Shown: positions 24,153 through 33,765 of the stretch, piece by piece | Layout: every line of letters begins with the position of its first letter | Numbering within the stretch: the stretch's first letter is position 1 | NCBI GenBank assembly: GCA_037179335.1 | Contig: JAKZHN010000007.1 | Span: 558,001-622,000 of the forward strand | DNA length: 64,000 nt | Direction: 5' to 3' | Source of the DNA: Cyclaneusma minus | Taxonomy: Eukaryota > Ascomycota > Leotiomycetes > Marthamycetales > Marthamycetaceae | Translations under genes and position numbers: made by a program | Notes under the pieces: generated by a model | The model's input: the letters and a program-made list of their open reading frames with translations, nothing else | Database searches by the model: none | Told to the model about the DNA's origin: nothing

Positions 24153-24422
24153 AGGTGGGGTGGAGTTTTCTATTACAATTTTCTATTTTTTTGTTTGTTT
24201 TATCTATATCAGAAAGCTCAAGTCTCCTTATTCCTGACTTCACAATGTACGATACTCATTTGAATCACATGGCAAAAGAGGAAACAAACAAAATTTGAAG
24301 GCGCCATTGAGCAAGTGACTAATTAACTACCAGCGATACACGGGGAAATGTCTTCCCCCCACAGAATTAACTTCTGGCGTGGAATCTGAAGCTCGTCCCG
24401 TGACGACCGTAAGGCCCGTTTC

Positions 24423-26894
24423 TCATTTCTTCACAACCACAGGAGCAGCCGTGTTCTTGCCGAGGCTTGACAGCGGTACGCCATAATCAACCTCCAGTTC
24501 TCGCACCACCGACTGGTTGATTCTCCAGAACCTACTCGCCACCACGTCACCATCCTCATTCTTTCTGAATGAGAACGCCAAGACAAACCACGGCTTTCTT
24601 CCCACGATCCTCCCTCTCTGCTCCTTCGCAAACTTCTCCACCTCGACCAGGGAATCCGGATCAAGCAAGATCGTCTCACCCGAAATCACCTGCGTACCCT
24701 CGAAAACATACTGCAGTTTGGGACCGGCCTTCTTGCCTTGGGACCTTGTGGGCGCACTCGCTTTGGTCAATTGGATCAAATTCGGAAGATGGGAAAGGGT
24801 CAGACGTTGCGAAATCTTCAGGCCAATGTCGGACTCGCGCTCATTGGCGGGCGTGTAGTAGTCCTTGGCGAAGATCTCACGATAATCAACGTCCTCGACT
24901 GGCATGAGCTTAGTCGCGCGATGGTCAAAACCAGTGTCTTTGGTGTTGGGTTGGCCGAATCCGCCGTCCTTGAGCAGCAACATCTTACCGGAATTCTTTG
25001 GGTACTCATTATCGCGCGGGACCTGAGGTCTGAGGAGGTGTGTGTGAAGGTGTTCCTGAAGCCTCTCAACCAGCTCGTCCACCTTCTCAAGTCTGCTCCG
25101 ATGCATTCTCCAATCCATGTCGGAGTCGGCGCCCTTGGACAATCCCCACTCATACTTGAACATGCTAGCCGAATTGCCAAAGGTCGCCCAGTGCAAGAAT
25201 TGAAGCACCTCGCCCCATAAATCCCCCCTCTTCTCCACCGGTTCGCTGTAAGAGTTTTTGTCATCGTTCGCCCATTCGGCGGTCTTCGCCACGTCCGGCG
25301 GCAGCACGTTCTTCTCGTGATCCAAAACCGGGGTGATGAGCGAAAGAACCTTCGAATCTTCATTGATGATAGCAGCTGTAACGAGCATCGCGGCTGCTAA
25401 CAACTTGGAATCGCGGTAACTGGCCATAGCCAAGAATTGGGCAGCACGGACGCCAAGCCAAGGAATGCGAGCAGTTGTCCCGCCCGTATACGTCAGGACG
25501 TTCTCAGTAGATCCTGGGGTATCACCCTTGGTGATAACCTCCATGTTGGTGAGCTGGCGCACCGCGGACAGTCGGGCGGCAACCGGGGTCGACATGAAGA
25601 CGTTCTTGGGAATTTCGATCTTCTGCTTGCCCGTGATCATCTTGATTCTGTACATGTCCCAGAAATATTGAATGGGATCGTTGAGTTGGATTTCGGCCGT
25701 GGGGTAATTGGGGAGAGCATTCCACTCTTCCTCGGTGACGAGAAGCTGATATGGTCGACTGGTCCAAATCGTATCCTCGCTAAGAATTCGGAGACGCTCG
25801 GTGAAACATTTGGCATGGTACACCGTCTCACGGATTGCAAGGTGGTGGTCTGGCGAGAATACCAAAGGCCTGTGTTGACAGCTGTCAACGATATACGTCT
25901 CGGGGGTCACTTCCAAGCCCGGACCGAGGATGGTATCCTTCGTAGTGAACATGACTCTTGGCAGGGGAGCGCGCCAGATGTCCCACTTCTGATCATCCGA
26001 AAGCTCGGTGTGGAGGGCCAGGAACCTCACGCCTTGAGCCTCGCTGTACTTCTCAAAGTAACGAACCAGAAATTCGATTTCGAATTTTCCGGTGACAAAG
26101 ACCATGACCGAGGTCTTGGTGAGGTCTTTCTCGGACTTCAGAATCTTCTCCAGTACCTCCCAAACGCGCGGATTAGGCATATCAGCCTCTTCGTCACAGT
26201 CTTCGTCCTCCTCATAATATACGAGGTTGCGCTGGTCCATCACGTGGTCATCGCTGGTAGAGGTGCCCGTGGTTAGAGCCACGGGGTAACCCACAAACGT
26301 ACCGTGAAGCTGGGTAAGACGTCCCAGGCACTCCGACGAAAACACGAGCTGGAAAGGCATCTTCATCTCCTTGCGCTCTTTGAGCACTGAATTGAGAAGA
26401 ACGAAGACGACTTCCATGTCGAGGGTGCGCAGATGAGTGTCCTCCACGAAGATCCCGTCGTAAGCCAGGAACAAGTTGCTCCGGGGCTCCAACATGTGCT
26501 CCTTCACCCAGGCAGCCGTGGTGAACATGATCGAAGGGCTCAACTGTTTGGCACGGCCCTTCCAATGGGTGTCGATCATGTAGTCCGGTCCCTTGCGCTC
26601 CTGCTTGGCACGTGCAGTAAGCTTTTTGTAAGGCTCAATCTGCAGTGAAGTCTCCCAGGCGGCCTTGGCGGCATGGCTGGTGGGTTCGATGACGAGCAGG
26701 GCTCCTGGGCGGCGCTTGCCCTCGAGACGAGTCTTCAAGGCGACCTGAACCGTGGCAGCGTTTTGGAGCTTGATTGTTGGGTTGTAGCCGCTCTGGAGGA
26801 GAATCACGTCGTATTTGCCGCACTCGGTGAGGTTGCGGAGGCGGCCTTCGACGTCGAAGGTCATGCCGGACATGGCCATCTCGAGAGAATCCAT
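24423..26894 (-). CDS. DEAH/RHA-like helicase with all catalytic motifs lost (pseudo-helicase)
   Basis: Single exon of 823 aa from ATG 26894; a longer frame upstream lacks an ATG. Two RecA-like lobes and an HA2-like region align with DEAH-box RNA helicases by spacing and hydrophobic pattern, but the active residues are gone. The motif I region (about 30-50) has no GxGKT. Motif Ia PRR is PTSHAA (71-76). DEAH is EDTH (151-154, in VEDTHLRTLD). SAT is SSE (186-188). Lobe 2 keeps VMVFVTGKFEIE (263-274) and the LALHTELS strand (292-299). Motif V is MFTTKDTI, and the QRAGRAGR motif VI is missing (about 353-364). After about 390, LVTEEEWNALPNYPTAEIQL matches the segment that normally follows motif VI. 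ATP hydrolysis is not expected; an RNA- or protein-binding scaffold role is inference. The unbroken frame argues for selection. The promoter side carries a possible 5' UTR intron donor near 27078. Confidence 0.75.
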   Translation of the reverse strand: MDSLEMAMSGMTFDVEGRLRNLTECGKYDVILLQSGYNPTIKLQNAATVQVALKTRLEGKRRPGALLVIEPTSHAAKAAWETSLQIEPYKKLTARAKQERKGPDYMIDTHWKGRAKQLSPSIMFTTAAWVKEHMLEPRSNLFLAYDGIFVEDTHLRTLDMEVVFVLLNSVLKERKEMKMPFQLVFSSECLGRLTQLHGTFVGYPVALTTGTSTSDDHVMDQRNLVYYEEDEDCDEEADMPNPRVWEVLEKILKSEKDLTKTSVMVFVTGKFEIEFLVRYFEKYSEAQGVRFLALHTELSDDQKWDIWRAPLPRVMFTTKDTILGPGLEVTPETYIVDSCQHRPLVFSPDHHLAIRETVYHAKCFTERLRILSEDTIWTSRPYQLLVTEEEWNALPNYPTAEIQLNDPIQYFWDMYRIKMITGKQKIEIPKNVFMSTPVAARLSAVRQLTNMEVITKGDTPGSTENVLTYTGGTTARIPWLGVRAAQFLAMASYRDSKLLAAAMLVTAAIINEDSKVLSLITPVLDHEKNVLPPDVAKTAEWANDDKNSYSEPVEKRGDLWGEVLQFLHWATFGNSASMFKYEWGLSKGADSDMDWRMHRSRLEKVDELVERLQEHLHTHLLRPQVPRDNEYPKNSGKMLLLKDGGFGQPNTKDTGFDHRATKLMPVEDVDYREIFAKDYYTPANERESDIGLKISQRLTLSHLPNLIQLTKASAPTRSQGKKAGPKLQYVFEGTQVISGETILLDPDSLVEVEKFAKEQRGRIVGRKPWFVLAFSFRKNEDGDVVASRFWRINQSVVRELEVDYGVPLSSLGKNTAAPVVVKK

Positions 26895-27109
26895 GTTGCC
26901 GGAGGTTGAGGTTGGAGAGGTGGGAGAGCTGAGGGTGAAGCTGTGGTGGTGGTGAGCTTGGAAGGGATGGAAGAGTGGAGAGGAGCTCTGCGGGTCAAAG
27001 AAGTTCTTTTGTAGGGAGAGGAGGTGGCGCAAGCACGGCCTGCAGGCGGGGTCGGCGAGGAGGGGTGGAGATGAACTTACTGATGTGGTGCTGAGTGTAG
27101 TTGGAGAAG

Positions 27110-28200
27110 GTCACAGTGCTAAATTGAAAACTCTTTGAGTCATTCGAATTTTTGCAAGTAATTTGGATGAACTACAGTATCTAACAAATTTCAAAATAAT
27201 CAGAAGAGCTCACAATCGGGAATAATTACAGTGATTGAAAACTCTCTGAGCAATTAGGAGAATTCCAAGTAATTGGGAATAATCACAATAACTGAAAGCA
27301 CTCCGAGTAATTAGGAGAATTCCAAGTAATTGGGAATAATCACAATAACTGAAAGCACTCCGAGTAATTAGGAGCATTTCAGGTAATTGGGAACAACTGC
27401 AGGAACTGAATCCCCTCCGAGTGATTAAGAAAATTCCAAGAACTGTGAACAATTACAGGAACTGAAACCTCTCCGAGTAATTGGGAAAATTCGAAGTAAT
27501 TGGGAACAACTAAAGGAACTGGAGGCTCTCACAGTACTCGGGGAAATTCCAAGTAATCGGAAACAATTATAGGAACTAAGGGCTCTCGTGGTAATCAGGG
27601 GCATTATTGGTAATTGAGAACGACGACATGAACTGGAAGCCCTTTGAGTACCTAATCAGGGAAATTCTATGCAACTGGGCACGGTTAGAGGAATTGAAAA
27701 CTCTCTGGGTAATCAAAAGCATCACGAGTAATCGCTAGTGATTACAGGAATTGAAAACTCTCCAAGTGACACAGGGAATCCCACGTCTTTGGGAACGATC
27801 ACAATACCTAACTGAGCATCCTCCAAGTGATGAGGGAGCTCCAAGTACAACTGAGAACCTTCCGAGTGTTTTGGAGCATTCCAGATCACTGAAGACGACT
27901 CTAAGAACCGAGAACACCTCGAGTAACGAGGGAGATTTCAAGTAATGGGAAATGATCACAGTAACTGAGAACTCTCCAGGTACTCACGGTAGTTCCAAGT
28001 GATTTGGGAACGATCACAGTGAATGAGAATTCTTCAAGTGAGCAGGGGATTTCCAAGCAACCAGAAACCACGAACGTAGTTGAGACATGTTCGGAAAATG
28101 AGCGGAAAGCCAAGTAATCAAGAGACTGCCAAGTCATGGGGGAGTTTCGGTCATCAGGACAGATTAAGGAATTAAAGCGATTCCGGGCACTGAGGAATCA
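27110..28200 (-). repeat. Array B of the 19-bp-period minisatellite, about 1.1 kb
   Basis: Read on the plus strand the array cycles through three 19-bp subunits: attaggagaattccaagta, attgggaataatcacaata and actgaaagcactccgagta. A 57-bp block (three subunits) is duplicated exactly at 27261-27317 and 27318-27374. Units decay outward on both sides. Its reverse complement gives tacttggaattctcctaat, which matches the unit of arrays A and C, so this array is inverted relative to them. Short ORFs on the minus strand come only from the repeat. Confidence 0.85.
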
Positions 28201-29332
28201 TTCAAAAAACCAATCTCCGATACTTCCCATTTTCACTTTCGAGACCACGGTTTCATGAATGAGAGTTGCCAACCTCCGGTCTGTACTGTCAATGCCTGCT
28301 TCCAAAGCTTCAGGATTAGCAAGTTCAACTTTCTCAGACCCCGAGACTTCGCCGTCCCTCTTCTCCTCCTCTTGCCACTACCTACTGAGCTACGATGAGT
28401 GTTTTCTTACCGTTGTAAATAGACCATTTCGTCTACTCTGATTTCCGAAGTACAGGGATAGGAGTAGTGAAACCGGCGTTCTTATCGATGTTTGAGTTAC
28501 TGTGAGCAAAGAACTCCAGGCCTTTCAGGGCGGAAACCGTTCAAGACATTCAATATTTCCGAGCAATCAACAAACAACCATGTCTTCTTACAATGGCTTG
28601 AGAAAGATCTTCACATGGTCTGATGTTGACGGTGGCAGTGACTTACCGTCGGAAACAACTGTGTGCTTTATTCTCTCTCTCAATCGCCGGATAATTTTTA
28701 GTGAGCTCCATCATTTCGAGTAGATAGCTTGGGATATTCAAAATTTTCTGAGATGATCTCAGGGACTTCGGATATTCCCAGTGAAGCGGACTATTCCAAA
28801 CATATTGATGTGTCTTCAACATGTGGTGGTCACTGCTTTGTCATCATTCTCCTTATTTTGACCGCGCAACAAATGGCCTCTTCAAAGAATTCCGCGAACC
28901 CATTGTTCTCGGGGAGGAGGACCCAAAGCTTTCGGACTGTTCGTTCAATAGATCTAGACAGGAGATTTAGCCTTTCCGAGCAATCAGCAAACAAACCGCG
29001 AAAAGTTCCTTCAGGCCCTCATGTTTAGTCTGAGTCCTCTGAATCCCATTTCGGACATCCAAGTCCAATAATGAGCAATACTGTATGGGGTGATTCTGGC
29101 GACAGTTGAGGTGCAGGCAGGCGCCTGATCTGGTGTTCTGCTGTCCCTTGGGAAGCTGGAAGGTGATTGTCACGTGACCAATGCCAGACGCGTGCTCATG
29201 CCATCCAGGAGGCGGATCATCCGCAGCTGTCGCTGACCGAGATATCACTAGGTCTCCGTGTCGCTAACCCTCATTTTCCAGCCGCCCGACACCTCGAAAC
29301 TCCCACACTTCTCACTTCCATTATCTTCAGCC
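28201..29332. other. Gene-free stretch with a short dispersed duplication
   Basis: No gene is supported. A 21-bp segment beginning tttccgagcaatca is present at 28556 and again at 28973 with one change, and 28730-28810 weakly echoes the neighbouring 19-bp units. The last 150 bp are presumably the promoter of the gene starting at 29333. Confidence 0.4.
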
Positions 29333-30695
29333 ATGGATTCACCATTGAAGAAAGATCAACGCTCGACCAAGGCCAACTATTCCATCGCAGAGATGGGTAA
29401 CAACGCCTCCGTCCCTCGAGCCAGCGAGCAGCTGCCGCCCTCTTCTGCAACTGCAGTCTCTCGAGCCGAAGATGACGACCAGAAGATGGACCTCGACGCC
29501 GCTCCCGCCACCACCACAGCTGACGACGGCCTCGATGTCGCCGCCCAGCTTCAAGCGGAGATGTCGCGCAAGTCTTCCGCCGTCAACCTCAAGGAGGAGG
29601 AGGCTTCGGCCAAACCAGCTGCCTCAGCTGCTGGACAAGGTAAGACGTCGACCATCCCAACTCCTTCACCCTACAAACCTTCACCCGCTGACGAAGCTTC
29701 AACCATGCAGCCAAGTCTGAAGAGACGACCAGCACCAGGCCTGTCGTCCCTCTCGAGCCCCTTTCCGCCAGAATCACTCGTCCCAACGCTGCCGTCGAGT
29801 CCAATGGAGAGAAGGCTTCGGCCAAACCAGCTGCCTCGGCTGCTGGAGAAGGTAAGTTGTCGACCGTCGCAGCCCCTCCATCCCACAAACCTTCACCTGC
29901 TGACGAAGCTCCAACCACACAGCCAAGTCTGAGGCCAAACCCAAGCCCGCCACCAGGCCCATTGTCCCTCTCGAGCCCCTCTCCGCTCGCATCACCCGCC
30001 CCAACGCCTCTCACCCCACCACGATTCCCGCGGCCCGCGGCGATCATTACCACCCAACCTACACCGCCTCAGAGCGCTCGTCGTGTACCATTCCCTTCGC
30101 CTGCTCCATCGCCCTCTTCGGCCACAACCGCGCCAACTCCGCTGAGATCGAGAAGGTCTTCGGAGACGTGCTCTTTTACTGGCGCCAAGCCCGTCCCGGC
30201 GAATACCACTCTTCGATCGACGTGAGCGCCGAGCCCCGCCCAGCCATGGGAACGAAGCCCGGTCGCGCCAAGCTCTTCATGGAGTTTGTGGCTTCTTACC
30301 AGAAGTGCTGGGAGGGCTGCCAAGAGTATGGTGTCGATCCCGACGCCATGAAGCACTTGGACTTCTGGGTCGGCTTCAAGAACCACAACGGAGAGCCGGT
30401 GGAGAAGATTCCGAGATTCTCTGGTGGTGGCGAAGGTTCGAGCTCCAACGCGCTGCCTCTTGGTCGCCGCGACAACTACCCTCCCGCCCCTGCTCGTAAC
30501 GCTGGCAAGGAGATTCTGGGCTTGAAGAAGGCTACGAAGAATAGTGTCAAGAGGGAAGAGAGGCGCAAGTTGGCTTCTCGCCCCCAGACTCTCTTCTCCG
30601 AGGAGAACGCCGACGTCGACATGGCTGATGAGGACGAGGAGGACGAGGAGGACGACAAGGACCAGGAGGAGCGCAAGCGCAAGAGGAAGGACTAG
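29333..30695 (+). CDS. Uncharacterised, probably nuclear protein with a duplicated exon
   Basis: Exons are 29333-29639, 29711-29851 and 29923-30695; both introns are 71 bp, phase 1, GTAAG...CAG. The product is 406 aa. The N-terminus is Ser/Ala-rich and acidic. Exon 2 (AKSEETTSTRPVVPLEPLSA) and the start of exon 3 (AKSEAKPKPATRPIVPLEPL) are duplicates, and the ends of exons 1 and 2 are also duplicates (EASAKPAASAAG). The C-terminal half has a compact region (about 190-300: SCTIPFACSIALFGHNRANS, VFGDVLFYWRQARPGEYHSS, FMEFVASYQKCWEGCQEYG) and a charged tail ending KRKRKD, a likely nuclear signal. I do not recognise the family. All junctions are in phase, so the duplication kept the protein intact. 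Confidence 0.75.
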
Positions 30696-31204
30696 GATTG
30701 TGCTCCCAACTAGGCGGAGAACTTGTGGTTGTTGTTTCCAGAGGCCTTTGTCCCTAGGGAACTTCATCTTCACGTGTTCTCATCTTCAGGAGCCTTCAGC
30801 TTCAGGAGCCTCCACCTTCAAGTGCTTTCTCATCTTCCATCACGCGCCTCTGTCTTCACGTCTCCAGACGCTCTTGTCTTCAAGAACGTAGGGCATAAGC
30901 TTAAGCCATGGTCCGGGGATAAGTGCAGCTGGATCCGCGCAATTCTGAAACACCGCTGCGGCCCGCCATGACGTCGTTTGCCTAGCATGGATGATCGGCA
31001 CCCGTGACCCCGCATGACGATAATTGAAGGTCAATCCACAAACTTGGTCAACGACCCTGATCCTCCTCCTATAAAAATCCCCAGAAGACCCAAGTTCACT
31101 TCTAATTCCAAAATCATATTCCACTCCGCACTCAATCCTCTCAACCTCACCTCACAAAAAAACCTCCACTTCAAAAACCTCCATCACCACTCTCTACCAC
31201 AATC
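30696..31204. other. Intergenic, C/T-rich
   Basis: From 30765 to 30880 the plus strand repeats loosely related cttca/ggagcc/tcttca words with no coding signal. The last 150 bp are A/C-rich and look like the 5' UTR and promoter of the small gene starting at 31205. Confidence 0.4.
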
Positions 31205-31480
31205 ATGTCAGGACTCATGGACAAGGCCGAAGGCATGGCCGACAACAGCCTCAGCAAGGACGCTCAGCCCGGCAACAGCGTCGAGGGCAGCGCCGACAAT
31301 GCCGTCAACGACAGTTCGTTCCCCTCCAAATTCTTTCCAATTGAATTGTTGCTAACACTGCGAACCACAGAGGTCAACGATGCTGCCGACGCCGCTGGCG
31401 TCCCTCAGGGGGCCGACAGCACGATCGACAAGGTCGCTGATAAGAAGACCAACGAGGAGATTCCTATGGGCAACGACTAA
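31205..31480 (+). CDS. Small hydrophilic protein, two exons
   Basis: Exon 1 is 31205-31313 and exon 2 is 31371-31480. The intron is 57 bp (GTTCGT...CCACAG, with a GCTAAC branch site). Because 57 is a multiple of three the unspliced frame stays open, but the intron segment is hydrophobic and unlike the rest. The spliced product is 72 aa, rich in Asp, Ala, Gly and Lys (AEGMADNSLSK, PQGADSTIDKVADKKTNEE), with no Cys or Trp. Its composition resembles LEA- or CsbD-like stress proteins and small conidial proteins of moulds; I cannot assign it firmly. The A-rich 5' leader and the ATG context suggest good expression. Confidence 0.7.
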   Translation: MSGLMDKAEGMADNSLSKDAQPGNSVEGSADNAVNDSSFPSKFFPIELLLTLRTTEVNDAADAAGVPQGADSTIDKVADKKTNEEIPMGND

Positions 31481-32951
31481 GGGATCTGGAAGGAATAGCG
31501 ACCGTGTGACATGATAGGGGGAATCGCATGGGAAATGCTGGAAAAGGGTTGCGAAAATGAGATAACGACTTCCAAAAACCCATGAGTTTCATGTTTGCCA
31601 GATCCTGACCTTCTGCCGTGAGCCTTTACCTAGAGTTCCTGCCGTGAGTCATGTGTTGTCGCTACCGTTGTGTGAATGATCACAGCTGGGCACTGTGCTG
31701 ATGGTGAGGCCATCTCAAGCGTGATTGGCAATTGTGAAGCCCAAGAGGTTCCAAATGAGTGCCCGTTAATAGGAGGTCGGCCTTGCAATCGTGTTGAGAG
31801 TCATCCCATGTTTTTCTTGTGTTCAGCCATGGGTGGAGCAGATGTCGCGGTGAGGTCGTGGCTGAGGGCATGCTTTATTCACCATTCATGCTGGATGCTC
31901 CGCCAGGAAGGCGACAGCGGGAGCAGATATTGTGGTGTCGATTGCAAGGACTGCTGTCCTGCTGCTTGTTCTGCATGGGGGACGCAGGAATCGGCAGCAC
32001 AATCTCCAGTCATTACATTCTTGGCGCAGGGCAGCGTGTGTGTATTGAGCCTCGGGCGCAGCCTGGCATGCGCCATGTCGAGGGCTGGAAGGGCGGGGGG
32101 CGGGATAGGGCGGGGGACGGGGCGATGATCTGGTATCATGAGTTAGTTCCATGGCTGCGCCTGGAAAGTAAGGGTGGGGAGGGGCGTGGTTTCTGGCTTG
32201 CTCGTAGTCTTCAGAGTCCTATTGAAAAGTGACAAGCTCCAGGAATGAGAAGGCAAAAGCTGCGCGAGAAGCCGCGTCGCGGATTGTTGCAAGCGCAAGG
32301 GGGCAAGGAAGCCTTGTGGTTTTGATATTGCTGTTCTATGGATGGACGGGAGGTAGTCGGATTGCCAAAGATCACACATCCGCGCACATGTGACGGCACA
32401 TTAGAACTGAGATTGCAGTCTGAGGTGTCTTGTAACCTTCTCACCCTGACTCATGAATCGATAAGTCACAGAATCACACAAGTCACACACATCACGGCGG
32501 TAGTAAATCAATCATAAGGGGGGAAGGCTTCGTTTCTACAAGCTCAGCTATCTGCGATTGCAGAGCTCTCATCCGCAGGCCGGCCGATTCATCATATCCA
32601 TCCAGTTCAACCTGGAAGAACTGTTAAATCAACACAAAGGTAAAACTGTGAATCCATGTCCATAGTTGCTCGTGGAAGAATCAGCACTCCACAAACAGAC
32701 ACCAGAAAAACTCGCTGATGAATGAGAGTTCTAGCCTGAACTCTTCAGCCTCATAACTAATTCCAGTCTGCACGGACTCAGAAGTCAATATCGAAGTGTT
32801 GACGCTCGTCGCTCGAGGTGCCAGTAAGCCTTGGCATGCCCTCGAAGCAAGCCAATTTTTCTCCTTTCCTTATCCCTTACAAAGGCCTATTAGTGACGTC
32901 CATGGGGACATCCGAGTCGTCGTCGTCGATTCTCGTGTCGTTGACCCGGAC
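31481..32951. other. Intergenic, with a decayed third repeat of the neighbouring gene
   Basis: No independent gene is supported between 31481 and 32870; a G-rich stretch lies at 32085-32125. At 32877-32948 the minus strand reads DDDDSDVPMDVTNRPL, a third, diverged copy of the DDDSDVSMDLGSSPL repeat of the gene at 32952-33765, located beyond that gene's TAG stop. Confidence 0.5.
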
Positions 32952-33765
32952 CTACATCTTGCCATCAACATCCTCCATCGCACCAGAAGCCTTCGCAGAC
33001 TGTCCGGTCATCACATCAATCGACTTGGCGCTCAACGGGCTACTTCCCAAATCCATGGAGGCATCGGAGTCGTCTCCCTCACCCGTCATGTCGACAGCCT
33101 CGAAATTCTGATTTGGCTTAACCTCCTTCATTCCACGAACAGACTCAGCAGGGTCCTCAACCGCCACATCGATGGACTTGGCTGTAAGCGGACTACTGCC
33201 TAAGTCCATTGATACATCAGAGTCGTCGTCTCCAGTTGAGTCAAAGACTTGAACGTTCTGCTGTACGTGAGTGGCCTGTTTTCCATCGATGTCCTCCTTC
33301 GCATCAGCGACCCCCTTCAAATCCACTTTCTGCTTCGTATCAAGCATCTTCATCGCACCAAAAGACTCCCCATCGACTTCACCAGCAGGCTCTCCAGAGT
33401 ACCCCGCCATTGGACTGTTCAATCGCCGCACCCAAGCATTTCTTAGCCTCCTCAGTCAAACCATCATCATCTTGCATGATATTCAACTGACCCTGGTCTT
33501 GGATCTCGGGCTGGATCTGCTCGTGGCCTTGAGGAACAGCGCCGGTTTCGTTAATTTCCATAGGCTCGCTGGAAGGAGCAACAAGGGGCGGAAGATCTTC
33601 GGGAGTTGAGGGGGAATGGGGAGTAGCCACTGGAGATGTAGAAGCAGTAGGTCGCTCCAACAGACTTCCACTAACGAGTGGAATATCTGACTGGTCCTGA
33701 TTCTGAATTCCCATCTGAGACCTCTCAGATTCTTGAGCATCGGCTGCGGGAGAATTGATCTTCAT
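32952..33765 (-). CDS. Acidic repeat protein, two exons or frameshifted
   Basis: From ATG 33765 the first frame encodes a Ser/Pro/Gln/Glu-rich segment (MKINSPAADAQESERSQMGI). A second frame encodes two about 50-residue repeats carrying DVSMDLGSSPLTAKSIDV and DASMDLGSSPLSAKSIDV. A phase-0 intron of 73 bp (33402-33330, GTACTC...AGCAG) would join them, giving about 246 aa. Without it the gene is frameshifted. The stop is TAG at 32952, after which a third repeat is still readable, so the protein has probably been shortened. The protein looks intrinsically disordered and its role is unknown. Its promoter side faces the RIP-like AT island about 170 bp away. Confidence 0.5.

Noticed and set aside
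29472..30053. Overlapping Pro/Arg-rich and Gly-rich ORFs on both strands
   Set aside because: They are shadows of the spliced gene at 29333-30695 and run through its introns.
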